From the NCBI GenBank assembly GCA_016711505.1, contig JADJSV010000001.1, positions 186,001-250,000 on the forward strand: 64,000 nucleotides of DNA. The letters run 5' to 3'. A program made the translations under genes and the position numbers. How positions within the stretch are numbered: position 1 is the stretch's first letter; each line of letters opens with the position of its first letter. This DNA comes from Bacteroidota bacterium (GTDB lineage: Bacteria > Bacteroidota > Bacteroidia > AKYH767-A > 2013-40CM-41-45). The notes beneath the pieces were generated by a model. It did no database searches. It had not been told where the DNA came from and saw nothing but the letters and a program-made list of their open reading frames with translations. Below, piece by piece: positions 47,476 to 54,853 of the stretch.

Positions 47476-48169
47476 TTATTGTTTTGTCCAGTTTGTTGTG
47501 ATCAGAACTGTTTGACCAGCACAAATGTTATTATCATTATACATTAAAACAAAACTTGCAGGAGTACCTGTGTAGCTTGTACTTGTGAATGTATGGTCAG
47601 CAACTTGACAAGGAAGCACACCAGCACCAATATCAGTAGCAGTTTGAGCAGGAATCTCAAGACTTCCGTTTCCTATTTTAGTTGCATAAATATTAGTGTT
47701 ATTATCGTAATCTGCAAAAAGATCAAAATGAACACGATTATTCACTGCTGGATCAACCGTAATTACATTCACGAATGGATATGGATCTGACAGGATCGTA
47801 ACATCAACTACATCATATGTACCTGCGAAGTCTTCAGCATCATTTTTTTACTCTAACTGTACGAACCGCTGTTCCAACATTTCCTGCTGCATCAGTTGCT
47901 GTATAAGTGATTGTGTATGTACCGATTTGATTAACATTCGGATTTGTTGAACTAGCATCAGAAGTTGCAGTTACAACACCATCTTCTTCGTCATTTGCAG
48001 TTGCACCCGGATCTGTGTAAGCTGCGCTGTTCAAAGATAATGTAACACTTGCATCTCCATTTAGAGTTACGACCGGAGCCGTAGTATCATCTTTCGAGCA
48101 ACCTGTAGTTAAAACTACGGCTGACCCAACTGTAAGTGCAAAAAATAGAATAATTGCGTTCTTTTTCAT
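47476..48169 (-). CDS. lipoprotein with Ig-like (DUF5011) domain, one frameshift
   Basis: The N-terminal part, from 48169, has a lipoprotein signal (lipobox LTTGC) and an Ig-like domain of the DUF5011 type (APVVTLNGDASVTL, then YTDPGATANDEEDGVV and YTATDAAGNVGTAVRTV). It hits a stop at an A run (47843-47849 on this strand). Removing one A joins it to the second part, which ends NNICAGQTVLITTNWTKQ and looks like a second beta domain with two Cys residues. Joined length is about 230 residues. Probably a surface lipoprotein; no enzyme activity is evident. Confidence 0.8.
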
Positions 48170-48207
48170 TTTTATTGGTTTTTGAGTTTGTTTTTTCGAG
48201 ATTAATG

Positions 48208-48215
48208 CAAAAGTA
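48208..48215 (-). promoter_or_regulatory. -7 promoter element for the DUF5011-type lipoprotein
   Basis: On the minus strand TACTTTTG matches TAnnTTTG exactly, 38 bases before the ATG at 48169. Confidence 0.5.
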
Positions 48216-48290
48216 CTTTTTTAATTGAAAACTGTTGCTGTATTCAAATAAAAATTACTTATTGCCGAACAAAATAAGAAAACCATTCCA

Positions 48291-48619
48291 ATGAAAAAAT
48301 ACTCTCGTTATTAGTAATTGCAGGATTTACTGCATTAGTTGCATGTGGACCGAGCGCTGAAGAAAAAGCTGCTGCTGAAAAAATGCGTCAGGACTCAATT
48401 CAGGCTGTAATGGACAAAATGGCTGCTGATTCAGTGGCTGCTGTTCAAGCTGAAACTGAAAAAATGATGCAGGATTCAATGGCTGCTATGACTGCGAAAG
48501 CTGATTCTATGGCTGCTGCTGCTGTTAAACCGGCTAAAAAGCCAGTAAAACCTAAAACTGCAGAAGAAAAGAAAGAAGAAAAAGTGAAAGAAGTGACCGG
48601 CGGTCGCGGACGTAAGTAA
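48291..48619 (+). CDS. small Ala/Met-rich lipoprotein, one frameshift
   Basis: The ATG at 48291 is followed by six A bases, and the frame stops after seven codons. Adding one A restores a signal peptide starting MKKILSLLVIAGF and a lipobox (LVAC) followed by GPSAEEKAAAEK. The mature part is helical, rich in Ala, Met and Lys (QDSIQAVMDKMAADSVAAV), and ends in a basic tail with GGRGRK. It is a tandem paralog of the gene at 48734. Restored length is about 109 residues. The family is unknown; a helical periplasmic lipoprotein, perhaps binding the cell wall, is a guess. Confidence 0.7.
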
Positions 48620-48649
48620 TTCAACTTAAGTTATTCACAATTTATTTGT

Positions 48650-48700
48650 TAACATATTTTTGAATAATATTTTTTATTATTCAAAAATATGTTACTTTTG
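48650..48700 (+). promoter_or_regulatory. perfect 20-base inverted repeat overlapping a -7 box
   Basis: Arms 48650-48669 and 48675-48694 are perfect reverse complements around TTTTT. The final bases of the right arm overlap TACTTTTG (48693-48700), an exact TAnnTTTG box for the next small lipoprotein. The hairpin is all A/T except for a few G/C, so it could end the upstream transcript, act as an operator, or both. Confidence 0.6.
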
Positions 48701-48733
48701 CGCCCATTAAATAAACAAACCTAAAAAAATACA

Positions 48734-48952
48734 ATGAAAAAAGTTCTCTCTATTTTGTTAGCTGCTGGTTTCGTAGCTATCGTTGCTTGCGGTCCTAGCG
48801 CAGAAGAAAAAGCTGCTGCTGAAAAAGCGGTTCAAGATTCAATCGCTGCTGCTGAACAAGCTGCTGCTGCAACTCAATCAGCAATGATGGATTCTGCTGC
48901 TGCTATGGCAACTGACACTTCAGCTATGATGGCTGATACTACAAAGAAATAA
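48734..48952 (+). CDS. small Ala-rich lipoprotein, paralog of the preceding gene
   Basis: A 72-residue lipoprotein. A signal peptide and lipobox (IVAC) end at Cys19, followed by GPSAEEKAAAEK as in the upstream paralog. The mature chain is Ala-rich with Asp, Ser and Met (QDSIAAAEQAAAATQSAMMDSAAAM), presumably one helix. Its own promoter box lies 33 bases upstream and a strong terminator follows. Such short, highly expressed Ala-rich lipoproteins are reminiscent of Lpp-type wall-linkers, but no C-terminal wall-attachment Lys pattern is certain. Function unknown. Confidence 0.72.
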   Translation: MKKVLSILLAAGFVAIVACGPSAEEKAAAEKAVQDSIAAAEQAAAATQSAMMDSAAAMATDTSAMMADTTKK

Positions 48953-48973
48953 TTCTTTTAGTCAGAAAAAATT

Positions 48974-49008
48974 AAAGAGGCTTTTCCACAGAAGTAGCCT
49001 CTTTTTTT
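48974..49008 (+). terminator. intrinsic terminator of the small lipoprotein gene
   Basis: AGAGGCT at 48976-48982 pairs with AGCCTCT at 48996-49002, followed by a run of T residues to 49008, 22 bases after the stop. Confidence 0.88.
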
Positions 49009-49048
49009 ATGCCTTGTATTTTTTGTAATGAGAACTTTATTCCCCTTT

Positions 49049-49186
49049 TCAGGACTTTTTACCCACAACATCACACTTCTCACATCCTGCCTGCTTTTTA
49101 CCCTTCATCTGTAAATAAACTCTCCGGCTCATATAAAAAAGAGAAGCGGCAAATACTAAAATCACTACCCACAACTGAATGTCCAT
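49049..49186 (-). CDS. tiny Cys-motif membrane protein (FeoB-associated type)
   Basis: A 45-residue protein starting MDIQLWVVILVFAASLF. One membrane helix (residues 4-19) is followed by a short basic stretch and a CEKC motif (residues 35-38). This matches the layout of the FeoB-associated Cys-rich membrane proteins of Bacteroidota, though no feoB is in this window. The gene is supported by an exact -7 box (TATCTTTG on the minus strand) 17 bases before its ATG, divergent from the E1 gene promoter. A metal-related role is inferred only from the CxxC and family likeness. Confidence 0.6.
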   Translation of the reverse strand: MDIQLWVVILVFAASLFYMSRRVYLQMKGKKQAGCEKCDVVGKKS

Positions 49187-49203
49187 AACAAGAATTCTTT
49201 TTA

Positions 49204-49211
49204 CAAAGATA
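49204..49211 (-). promoter_or_regulatory. -7 element for the Cys-motif membrane protein
   Basis: On the minus strand TATCTTTG matches TAnnTTTG exactly, 17 bases before the ATG at 49186. It lies 15 bases from the opposing -7 box of the E1 gene. Confidence 0.5.
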
Positions 49212-49226
49212 GAAAGCAATTTTGGA

Positions 49227-49234
49227 TAATTTTG
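49227..49234 (+). promoter_or_regulatory. -7 promoter element for the E1 dehydrogenase gene
   Basis: TAATTTTG is an exact TAnnTTTG match ending 19 bases before the ATG at 49254. Confidence 0.5.
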
Positions 49235-49253
49235 CCATCACAAATTTGACATT

Positions 49254-51227
49254 ATGAATTTCAACAGAAAAGGCATTTCCGACGAAACGCTTAAGAATAT
49301 ATACTACGAACTGCTTAAACCACGATTAATTGAAGAGAAGATGCTTGTTCTTCTTCGTCAGGGAAAGATCGCTAAATGGTTTTCAGGGATCGGGCAGGAG
49401 GCAATTTCTGTTGGATGCGGACTTGCTTTGAATAAAGACGAGTACATTCTTCCTATGCATCGCAACCTGGGTGTCTTCACGACTCGTCAGATCCCTCTCA
49501 ATCGATTATTCTCGCAATGGCAGGGAAAGCTTGGTGGATTTACCAAAGGTCGTGACAGGTCGTTCCACTTCGGTACACAGGAATTCAAGATCATTGGTAT
49601 GATCTCGCATCTTGGTCCGCAACTCGGTGTTGCCGATGGTATCGCTCTCGCTAACCTCATCCGAAATGAGAAAAAAGTCACGGCAGTATTTTCAGGTGAT
49701 GGTGGAAGCAGCGAAGGTGATTTCCATGAAAGTCTGAATGTCGCAGCTGTATGGAACTTACCGGTCATCTTTGTAATTGAAAATAACGGCTACGGCCTTT
49801 CAACTCCTTCCAACGAACAATTCAAGATGAAGCAATTCATCGATAAAGGAATTGGATATGGAATGGAAGCTGTGCAGATCGATGGAAATAATATCCTGGA
49901 AACATATTCTACTTTTCTAAAACTTGCCGAATCGATCCGCGAGAATCCAAGACCGGTTTTACTGGAATGTCTGACGTTCAGAATGCGTGGACATGAAGAA
50001 GCTTCAGGAACAAAATATGTCCCGCAGGAACTGTTTGATATGTGGGGAAAGAAAGATCCGGTCAACAATTACGAGAATTTTCTGCTTAAAGAAAAAGTGA
50101 TCGATGAAGCATTTATCGCATTGACTCGTAGAGATATAAAGTCTGAGATCGAGAAAAACCTTGAGATCACTTTTGCTGAATCTAATCCGGAAGCGCATAC
50201 AGAAATTGAAGTTCAGGATCTGTTTGATCAACGTCCGGTTCAGGCTTTTGAGCCTGGTGAAAAAGTAAAAGAGATCCGTTACCTGGATGCAATTACTGAA
50301 GGAATGAAACAGGCCATGCAGCGTCATCATAACCTTGTGATCATGGGACAAGACATTGCAGATTACGGCGGAGTGTTCAAAGCTACTCAAGGTTTTCTGG
50401 AAGAATTCGGAAGAGCGCGTGTGAGGAATACGCCTTTGTGTGAATCAGCAATTGTTGGAGCAGCACAAGGACTTGCTATCAATGGAATGAAAGCAATTGT
50501 TGAAATGCAGTTTGCAGATTTCGTAACGTGTGGTTTCAACCAGATCGTAAATAATTTAGCCAAGACTCATTACCGCTGGGGACAAAATGTTGATGTTGTT
50601 GTACGAATGCCGACCGGTGCCGCTGTAAATGCAGGTCCGTTTCATAGTCAGTCGAACGAAGCCTGGTTTGTTCACACACCAGGTTTGAAAGTAGTTTATC
50701 CGGCCTTTCCTGATGATGCCAAAGGTCTTATCGCAGCATCCATCGAAGATCCGAATCCTGTCATGTTCTTCGAACACAAAGCACTCTACAGAAGCATTAC
50801 CGGAATGGTCCCTGAAAATTATTATACGACAGAGATCGGTAAAGCGAAACTCATTCAGGAAGGAAACGATATTTCAATTATCACTTACGGCCTGGGAGTT
50901 CATTGGGCAATGGAAGTTTTGAAAGAAGAAAATATTTCCGCTGACCTGATCGACCTTCGTACACTTTTACCATGGGACAAAGAAGCAGTAGAGAAGTCAG
51001 TCCGTAAAACCGGCAAAGCAATCGTCCTTCACGAAGACACTCTCACAGGTGGAATCGGCGGAGAGATCGCCGCTCACATAGCGGAACATTGCTTCGAACA
51101 TCTCGATGCACCGATCATTCGTTCAGCAAGTCTTGATACGCCTGTGCCAATGAATCTTGAACTGGAGTGGAATTTTTTACCGAAGAAAAGGTTTAAGGAG
51201 CAGTTGCATAAATTGCTTGGGTATTGA
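49254..51227 (+). CDS. 2-oxoacid dehydrogenase E1, alpha and beta subunits fused
   Basis: A 657-residue thiamine-diphosphate enzyme. Residues about 1-330 are the alpha part, with FSGIGQEAISVGCGLAL and the TPP motif GDGGSSEGDFHESLNVAAVW ending in ENNGYGLS. Residues about 345-657 are the beta part, with VIMGQDIADYGGVF and IVEMQFADFVTCGFNQI. It decarboxylates a 2-oxo acid and passes the acyl group to an E2 subunit. The alpha sequence is closest in feel to branched-chain (2-oxoisovalerate) E1, a fused form common in Bacteroidota. No E2 or E3 gene is nearby. Confidence 0.85.
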   Translation: MNFNRKGISDETLKNIYYELLKPRLIEEKMLVLLRQGKIAKWFSGIGQEAISVGCGLALNKDEYILPMHRNLGVFTTRQIPLNRLFSQWQGKLGGFTKGRDRSFHFGTQEFKIIGMISHLGPQLGVADGIALANLIRNEKKVTAVFSGDGGSSEGDFHESLNVAAVWNLPVIFVIENNGYGLSTPSNEQFKMKQFIDKGIGYGMEAVQIDGNNILETYSTFLKLAESIRENPRPVLLECLTFRMRGHEEASGTKYVPQELFDMWGKKDPVNNYENFLLKEKVIDEAFIALTRRDIKSEIEKNLEITFAESNPEAHTEIEVQDLFDQRPVQAFEPGEKVKEIRYLDAITEGMKQAMQRHHNLVIMGQDIADYGGVFKATQGFLEEFGRARVRNTPLCESAIVGAAQGLAINGMKAIVEMQFADFVTCGFNQIVNNLAKTHYRWGQNVDVVVRMPTGAAVNAGPFHSQSNEAWFVHTPGLKVVYPAFPDDAKGLIAASIEDPNPVMFFEHKALYRSITGMVPENYYTTEIGKAKLIQEGNDISIITYGLGVHWAMEVLKEENISADLIDLRTLLPWDKEAVEKSVRKTGKAIVLHEDTLTGGIGGEIAAHIAEHCFEHLDAPIIRSASLDTPVPMNLELEWNFLPKKRFKEQLHKLLGY

Positions 51228-51231
51228 GGAA

Positions 51232-51279
51232 GATGAAAAGTGAAAAGTGAAAAGTGAAAAGTGAAAAGTGAAAAGTGAA
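51232..51279. repeat. 7-base tandem repeat TGAAAAG
   Basis: Six near-perfect copies of TGAAAAG follow the E1 gene stop by 4 bases. The same 7-mer and its complement return at 54746-54852. Confidence 0.8.
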
Positions 51280-51348
51280 GAATCACTCCGGGGGTAGCGA
51301 GGGTAGTGCAACGAAATCTTATTCTTTAATAAAATTAGTGGTTAGACT

Positions 51349-53562
51349 ATGAAAATATTTTTAACTGTACTTACTTGCTTGTTGTCATCTTCAACATTTT
51401 GTCAGAATCCTATTGTTGATACTTCACAAATCAAAAACATTTCTCTTACAGATATTGTAATCTCAGTCAACAAAACCGAAGAATCCAAAAAACAGACCGC
51501 TCAACAAATTAAGATTCTCGATCAAAAGGAAATTGAAAATTACCAAGCGCAAACTACGGCGGATCTGATTGCTAATAGTGGAAGTGCAACGGTTCAGAAA
51601 AGCCAATTGGGAGGCGGCAGTGTGACCCTTAGGGGTTTTGAAGCTAACCGGAACGTATTGGTAATTGATGGTGTCAGAATGAATAATCTGATCTATCGTG
51701 CCGGACATTTGCAGAATATTCTGACTACTGATAATAATTCGCTTGAACGGATTGAGGTACTTTATGGTCCTTCATCAACCATCTATGGAAGTGATGCATT
51801 GGGTGGTGTAATTCATCTCTTTACTAAAAAGCCGGTTCTTGCAACAGGCGAACAAAAGAATGCTATTAAGGTCACTGCTTTTAGCAGATATGGAAGTGCT
51901 GCAAATGAATTTGCTAATCATCTGGATTTTAATTTCGGATTGAAAAAATTTGCCTCATTTACTTCATTTACTTATTCCGATTTCGGTGATTTGAGAGGCG
52001 GTGCGAATAAGAATCCATTTTATTCCGGAAATTATGGCGAACGGGAATATTATGTAGAAAGAATTGCAGGTCAGGATTCAATGATCAGAAACAGTGATAA
52101 ATATCTGCAGGTTCAAAGTGGCTATTCTCAATATGACCTGATGCAGAAATTTTTATTTCAGGCAAATGCTAAAACAACGCATTCACTGAACATTCAATTT
52201 TCGAATTCTACAGATGTTCCAAGATATGACCGATTGACTGAATTTGCTGGAAGTGAATTGCGATTTGCTGAATGGTACTACGGTCCTCAAACGAGATTGC
52301 TGACTGCTTACGATCTCAATTATAAGAATACAGAAGGAAAAATCCAAAATGTACACCTGGGATTGAATTTTCAGGATGTAACAGAAAGTCGTCATTCCAG
52401 AAGATTCGGAAATAATAATTTGTCACATAGAAATGAAAATGTGAATGTGTACGGATTGAATCTCGACATGCAGAGAATTGTCAAGAATCATAATATTCGT
52501 TTTGGTCTCGATGGACAGTTCAATACTCTAAAGTCGACTGCTAACAATGAAAACATAGCAACAGGTGAAACAGAACCACTTGATACACGCTATCCCGATG
52601 GTGATAACACAATGTTGAATGCTGCAGCATACATTTCGCATACTTGGAATATCAACGATCACTTAATTCTTGTAGATGGTTTGAGAGTAGGATTTTCAAC
52701 ACTACATGCAGAGTTTTCGGATTCTTCATTCTTTCATCTGCCATATAATGTTGCCGACCAGAATAATCCGGTTTATTCAGGAAGTCTTGGATTGATCAAC
52801 AACACTTCGAATGACTGGAAATTCTCAGTACTCGTTTCAACAGGTTATAGAGTTCCAAACATGGATGATCTGAGTAAAGTATTTGAATCTTCATTAGGTG
52901 CTTTAATTGTGCCAAACTCAGACCTTAAACCTGAAAAAACAATTAATGGAGAACTTGGAATTTCTAAAGTGTTTAACAAAAAAACAAGTCTGGAAAATTC
53001 AATTTTTTATACACGATTTTTTGATGCAATTGTAACTGATAAGTTCACATTCAATGGAGAGGATTCTGTTCTATACGATGGCATTATGAGTCAGGTCTAT
53101 GCGAATCAAAACAAGCAGAGTGCTTTTATCTATGGTTTTTCAGCTAATTTGAAATCTCAACTTTCAAATAGATTCTTACTGTCGATCGGAGTTACTTATA
53201 CTTACGGCCGCATAAACACAGATAGCATAGATTATCCTTTAGATCATATCCCACCAATCAGTTCACGTTTGTCCCTCGCTTATTCGCATAAGAAAATTTT
53301 CACAGAGATATCCGCAAATTTCAACGGAAAGAAAAAGTTGAAAGATTATTATCTGAATGGTGAAGACAATGAACAATATGCAACCTCAGAAGGAATGCCT
53401 GCATGGCTAATATTGAATTTTAAAGCTTCTTACAAAGTACACAAATGGATCTCATTAAATGCCGGTGTTGAGAATATTCTTGATACACAATACAGAACAT
53501 TTGCAAGTGGGATCAATGGTTCGGGAAGAAATCTCTACCTTTCGTTAAGGTTTAATTATTAA
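51349..53562 (+). CDS. TonB-dependent outer-membrane receptor, heme/siderophore-like
   Basis: A 737-residue receptor with a signal peptide to about residue 18. The plug begins TDIVISVNKTEESKKQTAQQI and includes GSVTLRGFEANRNVLVIDGVRMN. After it comes a 22-strand-type barrel ending in an aromatic residue (NLYLSLRFNY). IYRAGHLQN in the plug and NSDLKPEKTINGELG in the barrel recall heme and cobalamin receptors. No carboxypeptidase-like domain is present, unlike the first TonB receptor. An MFS gene follows by 19 bases, a pairing that fits uptake of a metal-chelate or heme followed by inner-membrane transport. The ligand is not certain. Confidence 0.82.
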   Translation: MKIFLTVLTCLLSSSTFCQNPIVDTSQIKNISLTDIVISVNKTEESKKQTAQQIKILDQKEIENYQAQTTADLIANSGSATVQKSQLGGGSVTLRGFEANRNVLVIDGVRMNNLIYRAGHLQNILTTDNNSLERIEVLYGPSSTIYGSDALGGVIHLFTKKPVLATGEQKNAIKVTAFSRYGSAANEFANHLDFNFGLKKFASFTSFTYSDFGDLRGGANKNPFYSGNYGEREYYVERIAGQDSMIRNSDKYLQVQSGYSQYDLMQKFLFQANAKTTHSLNIQFSNSTDVPRYDRLTEFAGSELRFAEWYYGPQTRLLTAYDLNYKNTEGKIQNVHLGLNFQDVTESRHSRRFGNNNLSHRNENVNVYGLNLDMQRIVKNHNIRFGLDGQFNTLKSTANNENIATGETEPLDTRYPDGDNTMLNAAAYISHTWNINDHLILVDGLRVGFSTLHAEFSDSSFFHLPYNVADQNNPVYSGSLGLINNTSNDWKFSVLVSTGYRVPNMDDLSKVFESSLGALIVPNSDLKPEKTINGELGISKVFNKKTSLENSIFYTRFFDAIVTDKFTFNGEDSVLYDGIMSQVYANQNKQSAFIYGFSANLKSQLSNRFLLSIGVTYTYGRINTDSIDYPLDHIPPISSRLSLAYSHKKIFTEISANFNGKKKLKDYYLNGEDNEQYATSEGMPAWLILNFKASYKVHKWISLNAGVENILDTQYRTFASGINGSGRNLYLSLRFNY

Positions 53563-53581
53563 TACTGTTCGAAAATTTGGT

Positions 53582-54766
53582 ATGAAGTATATTTCAAAAA
53601 CTGTCTGGATATTATCTGCAGTAAGTTTACTTACTGATGTAGCCAGTGAAATGCTTTATCCAATCATGCCAATTTATTTAAAGTCAATTGGGTTTTCAAT
53701 AGTGTTGATTGGTATACTGGAAGGAGTGGCAGAAGCAACAGCTGGAATCAGCAAAAGCTATTTCGGAAAACTTTCTGACAACTCGGGTAAAAGAGTTCCT
53801 TTTGTGAAAATAGGATATGCTCTGAGTTCTATATCAAAACCAATGATGGCTGTTTTTGTTTTTCCATTATGGGTATTCTTTGCCAGAACAATTGATCGTT
53901 TTGGCAAAGGAATCAGAACAGGAGCAAGGGATGCAATCATTTCACAAGAGGCGACTTCATCAACTAAAGCAAGAGTATTTGGTTTTCATCGGTCAATGGA
54001 TACTATAGGAGCTGTGTTAGGTCCTGTTTTAGCATTAGTATTTCTTTATTATTATCCCGGTAACTATAAAACACTTTTTATTATTGCATTTTTTCCTGGT
54101 CTGATTGCTATTCTTTTAACCTTTAAACTTAAAGACAAAGAATTAGTACCTAAGCAAAAACGTACTGCATCTTTTTTTTCAATTTTTAGCTATTGGAAAC
54201 AAAGCACTACTGAATACAGGAAATTACTTATTGGTTTATTGGCATTTGCTTTAATAAACAGCTCAGACATATTTTTATTACTTAAAGCAAAAGAATCCGG
54301 TATTGATGACCTGACATTAATTCAAGTTTATATTTTCTATAACCTGATCTATGCACTCTCGAGTTATCCAATAGGAATATTAGCTGATAAGGTTGGGCTA
54401 AAGAAAATCTTTTTATTTGGCCTTCTTTTATTCGCAGGGGTTTATTTTGGAATGAGTTTCAATAGCAATAGCGTTGTCTTCTTTGGGTTGTTTTTCATCT
54501 ACGGAGTCTATGCCGCCGCCACAGAAGGAATCGCAAAGGCCTGGATCAGTAATGTTTCAGACAGTAAAGACACAGCTACTGCAATTGGCACCTATTCCGG
54601 GCTTCAAAGTATTTGTACGATGATTGCTAGTTCCGCTACAGGAATAATTTGGTATGCTTTCGGAAGTTCTGTTGCTTTGTCAATCATTGCAATATTGACT
54701 ATGGTAATTTTGGTTTATATTTATTTCGCAGTACCAAAAACAAATAAAGTGAAAAGTGAAAAGTAA
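53582..54766 (+). CDS. MFS transporter coupled to a TonB receptor
   Basis: A 394-residue inner-membrane protein with 11-12 predicted spans. MFS motif A is seen as GKLSDNSGKRVPF near residue 60, and a later ARTIDRFGKGIRTGARDAII block resembles a family of MFS proteins found beside metal-uptake genes. It follows the TonB receptor by 19 bases. The C-terminal residues KVKSEK are written by the 7-base TGAAAAG repeat, so the end of the protein may have been extended by that repeat. The substrate is unknown. Confidence 0.78.
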   Translation: MKYISKTVWILSAVSLLTDVASEMLYPIMPIYLKSIGFSIVLIGILEGVAEATAGISKSYFGKLSDNSGKRVPFVKIGYALSSISKPMMAVFVFPLWVFFARTIDRFGKGIRTGARDAIISQEATSSTKARVFGFHRSMDTIGAVLGPVLALVFLYYYPGNYKTLFIIAFFPGLIAILLTFKLKDKELVPKQKRTASFFSIFSYWKQSTTEYRKLLIGLLAFALINSSDIFLLLKAKESGIDDLTLIQVYIFYNLIYALSSYPIGILADKVGLKKIFLFGLLLFAGVYFGMSFNSNSVVFFGLFFIYGVYAAATEGIAKAWISNVSDSKDTATAIGTYSGLQSICTMIASSATGIIWYAFGSSVALSIIAILTMVILVYIYFAVPKTNKVKSEK

Positions 54767-54852
54767 AAAATGAAAAACCATCTCTTTTTAAGTATGTACT
54801 TACAGACCGCTATTTTCACTTTTCACTTTTCACTTTTCACTTTTCACTTTTC
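54746..54852. repeat. heptamer-unit inverted repeat at the end of the MFS gene
   Basis: AAAGTGAAAAGTGAAAAGT-type units at 54746-54768 are mirrored by TTTTCACTTTTCAC units at 54812-54852. The left arm codes the C-terminus of the MFS protein, and the right arm ends at the stop of the convergent patatin gene (54854). It probably forms a large hairpin terminator. Confidence 0.7.
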
Positions 54853-54853
54853 G

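Noticed and set aside
51232..51279. CRISPR or coding signal in the TGAAAAG run
   Set aside because: A simple 7-base tandem repeat with no spacers.
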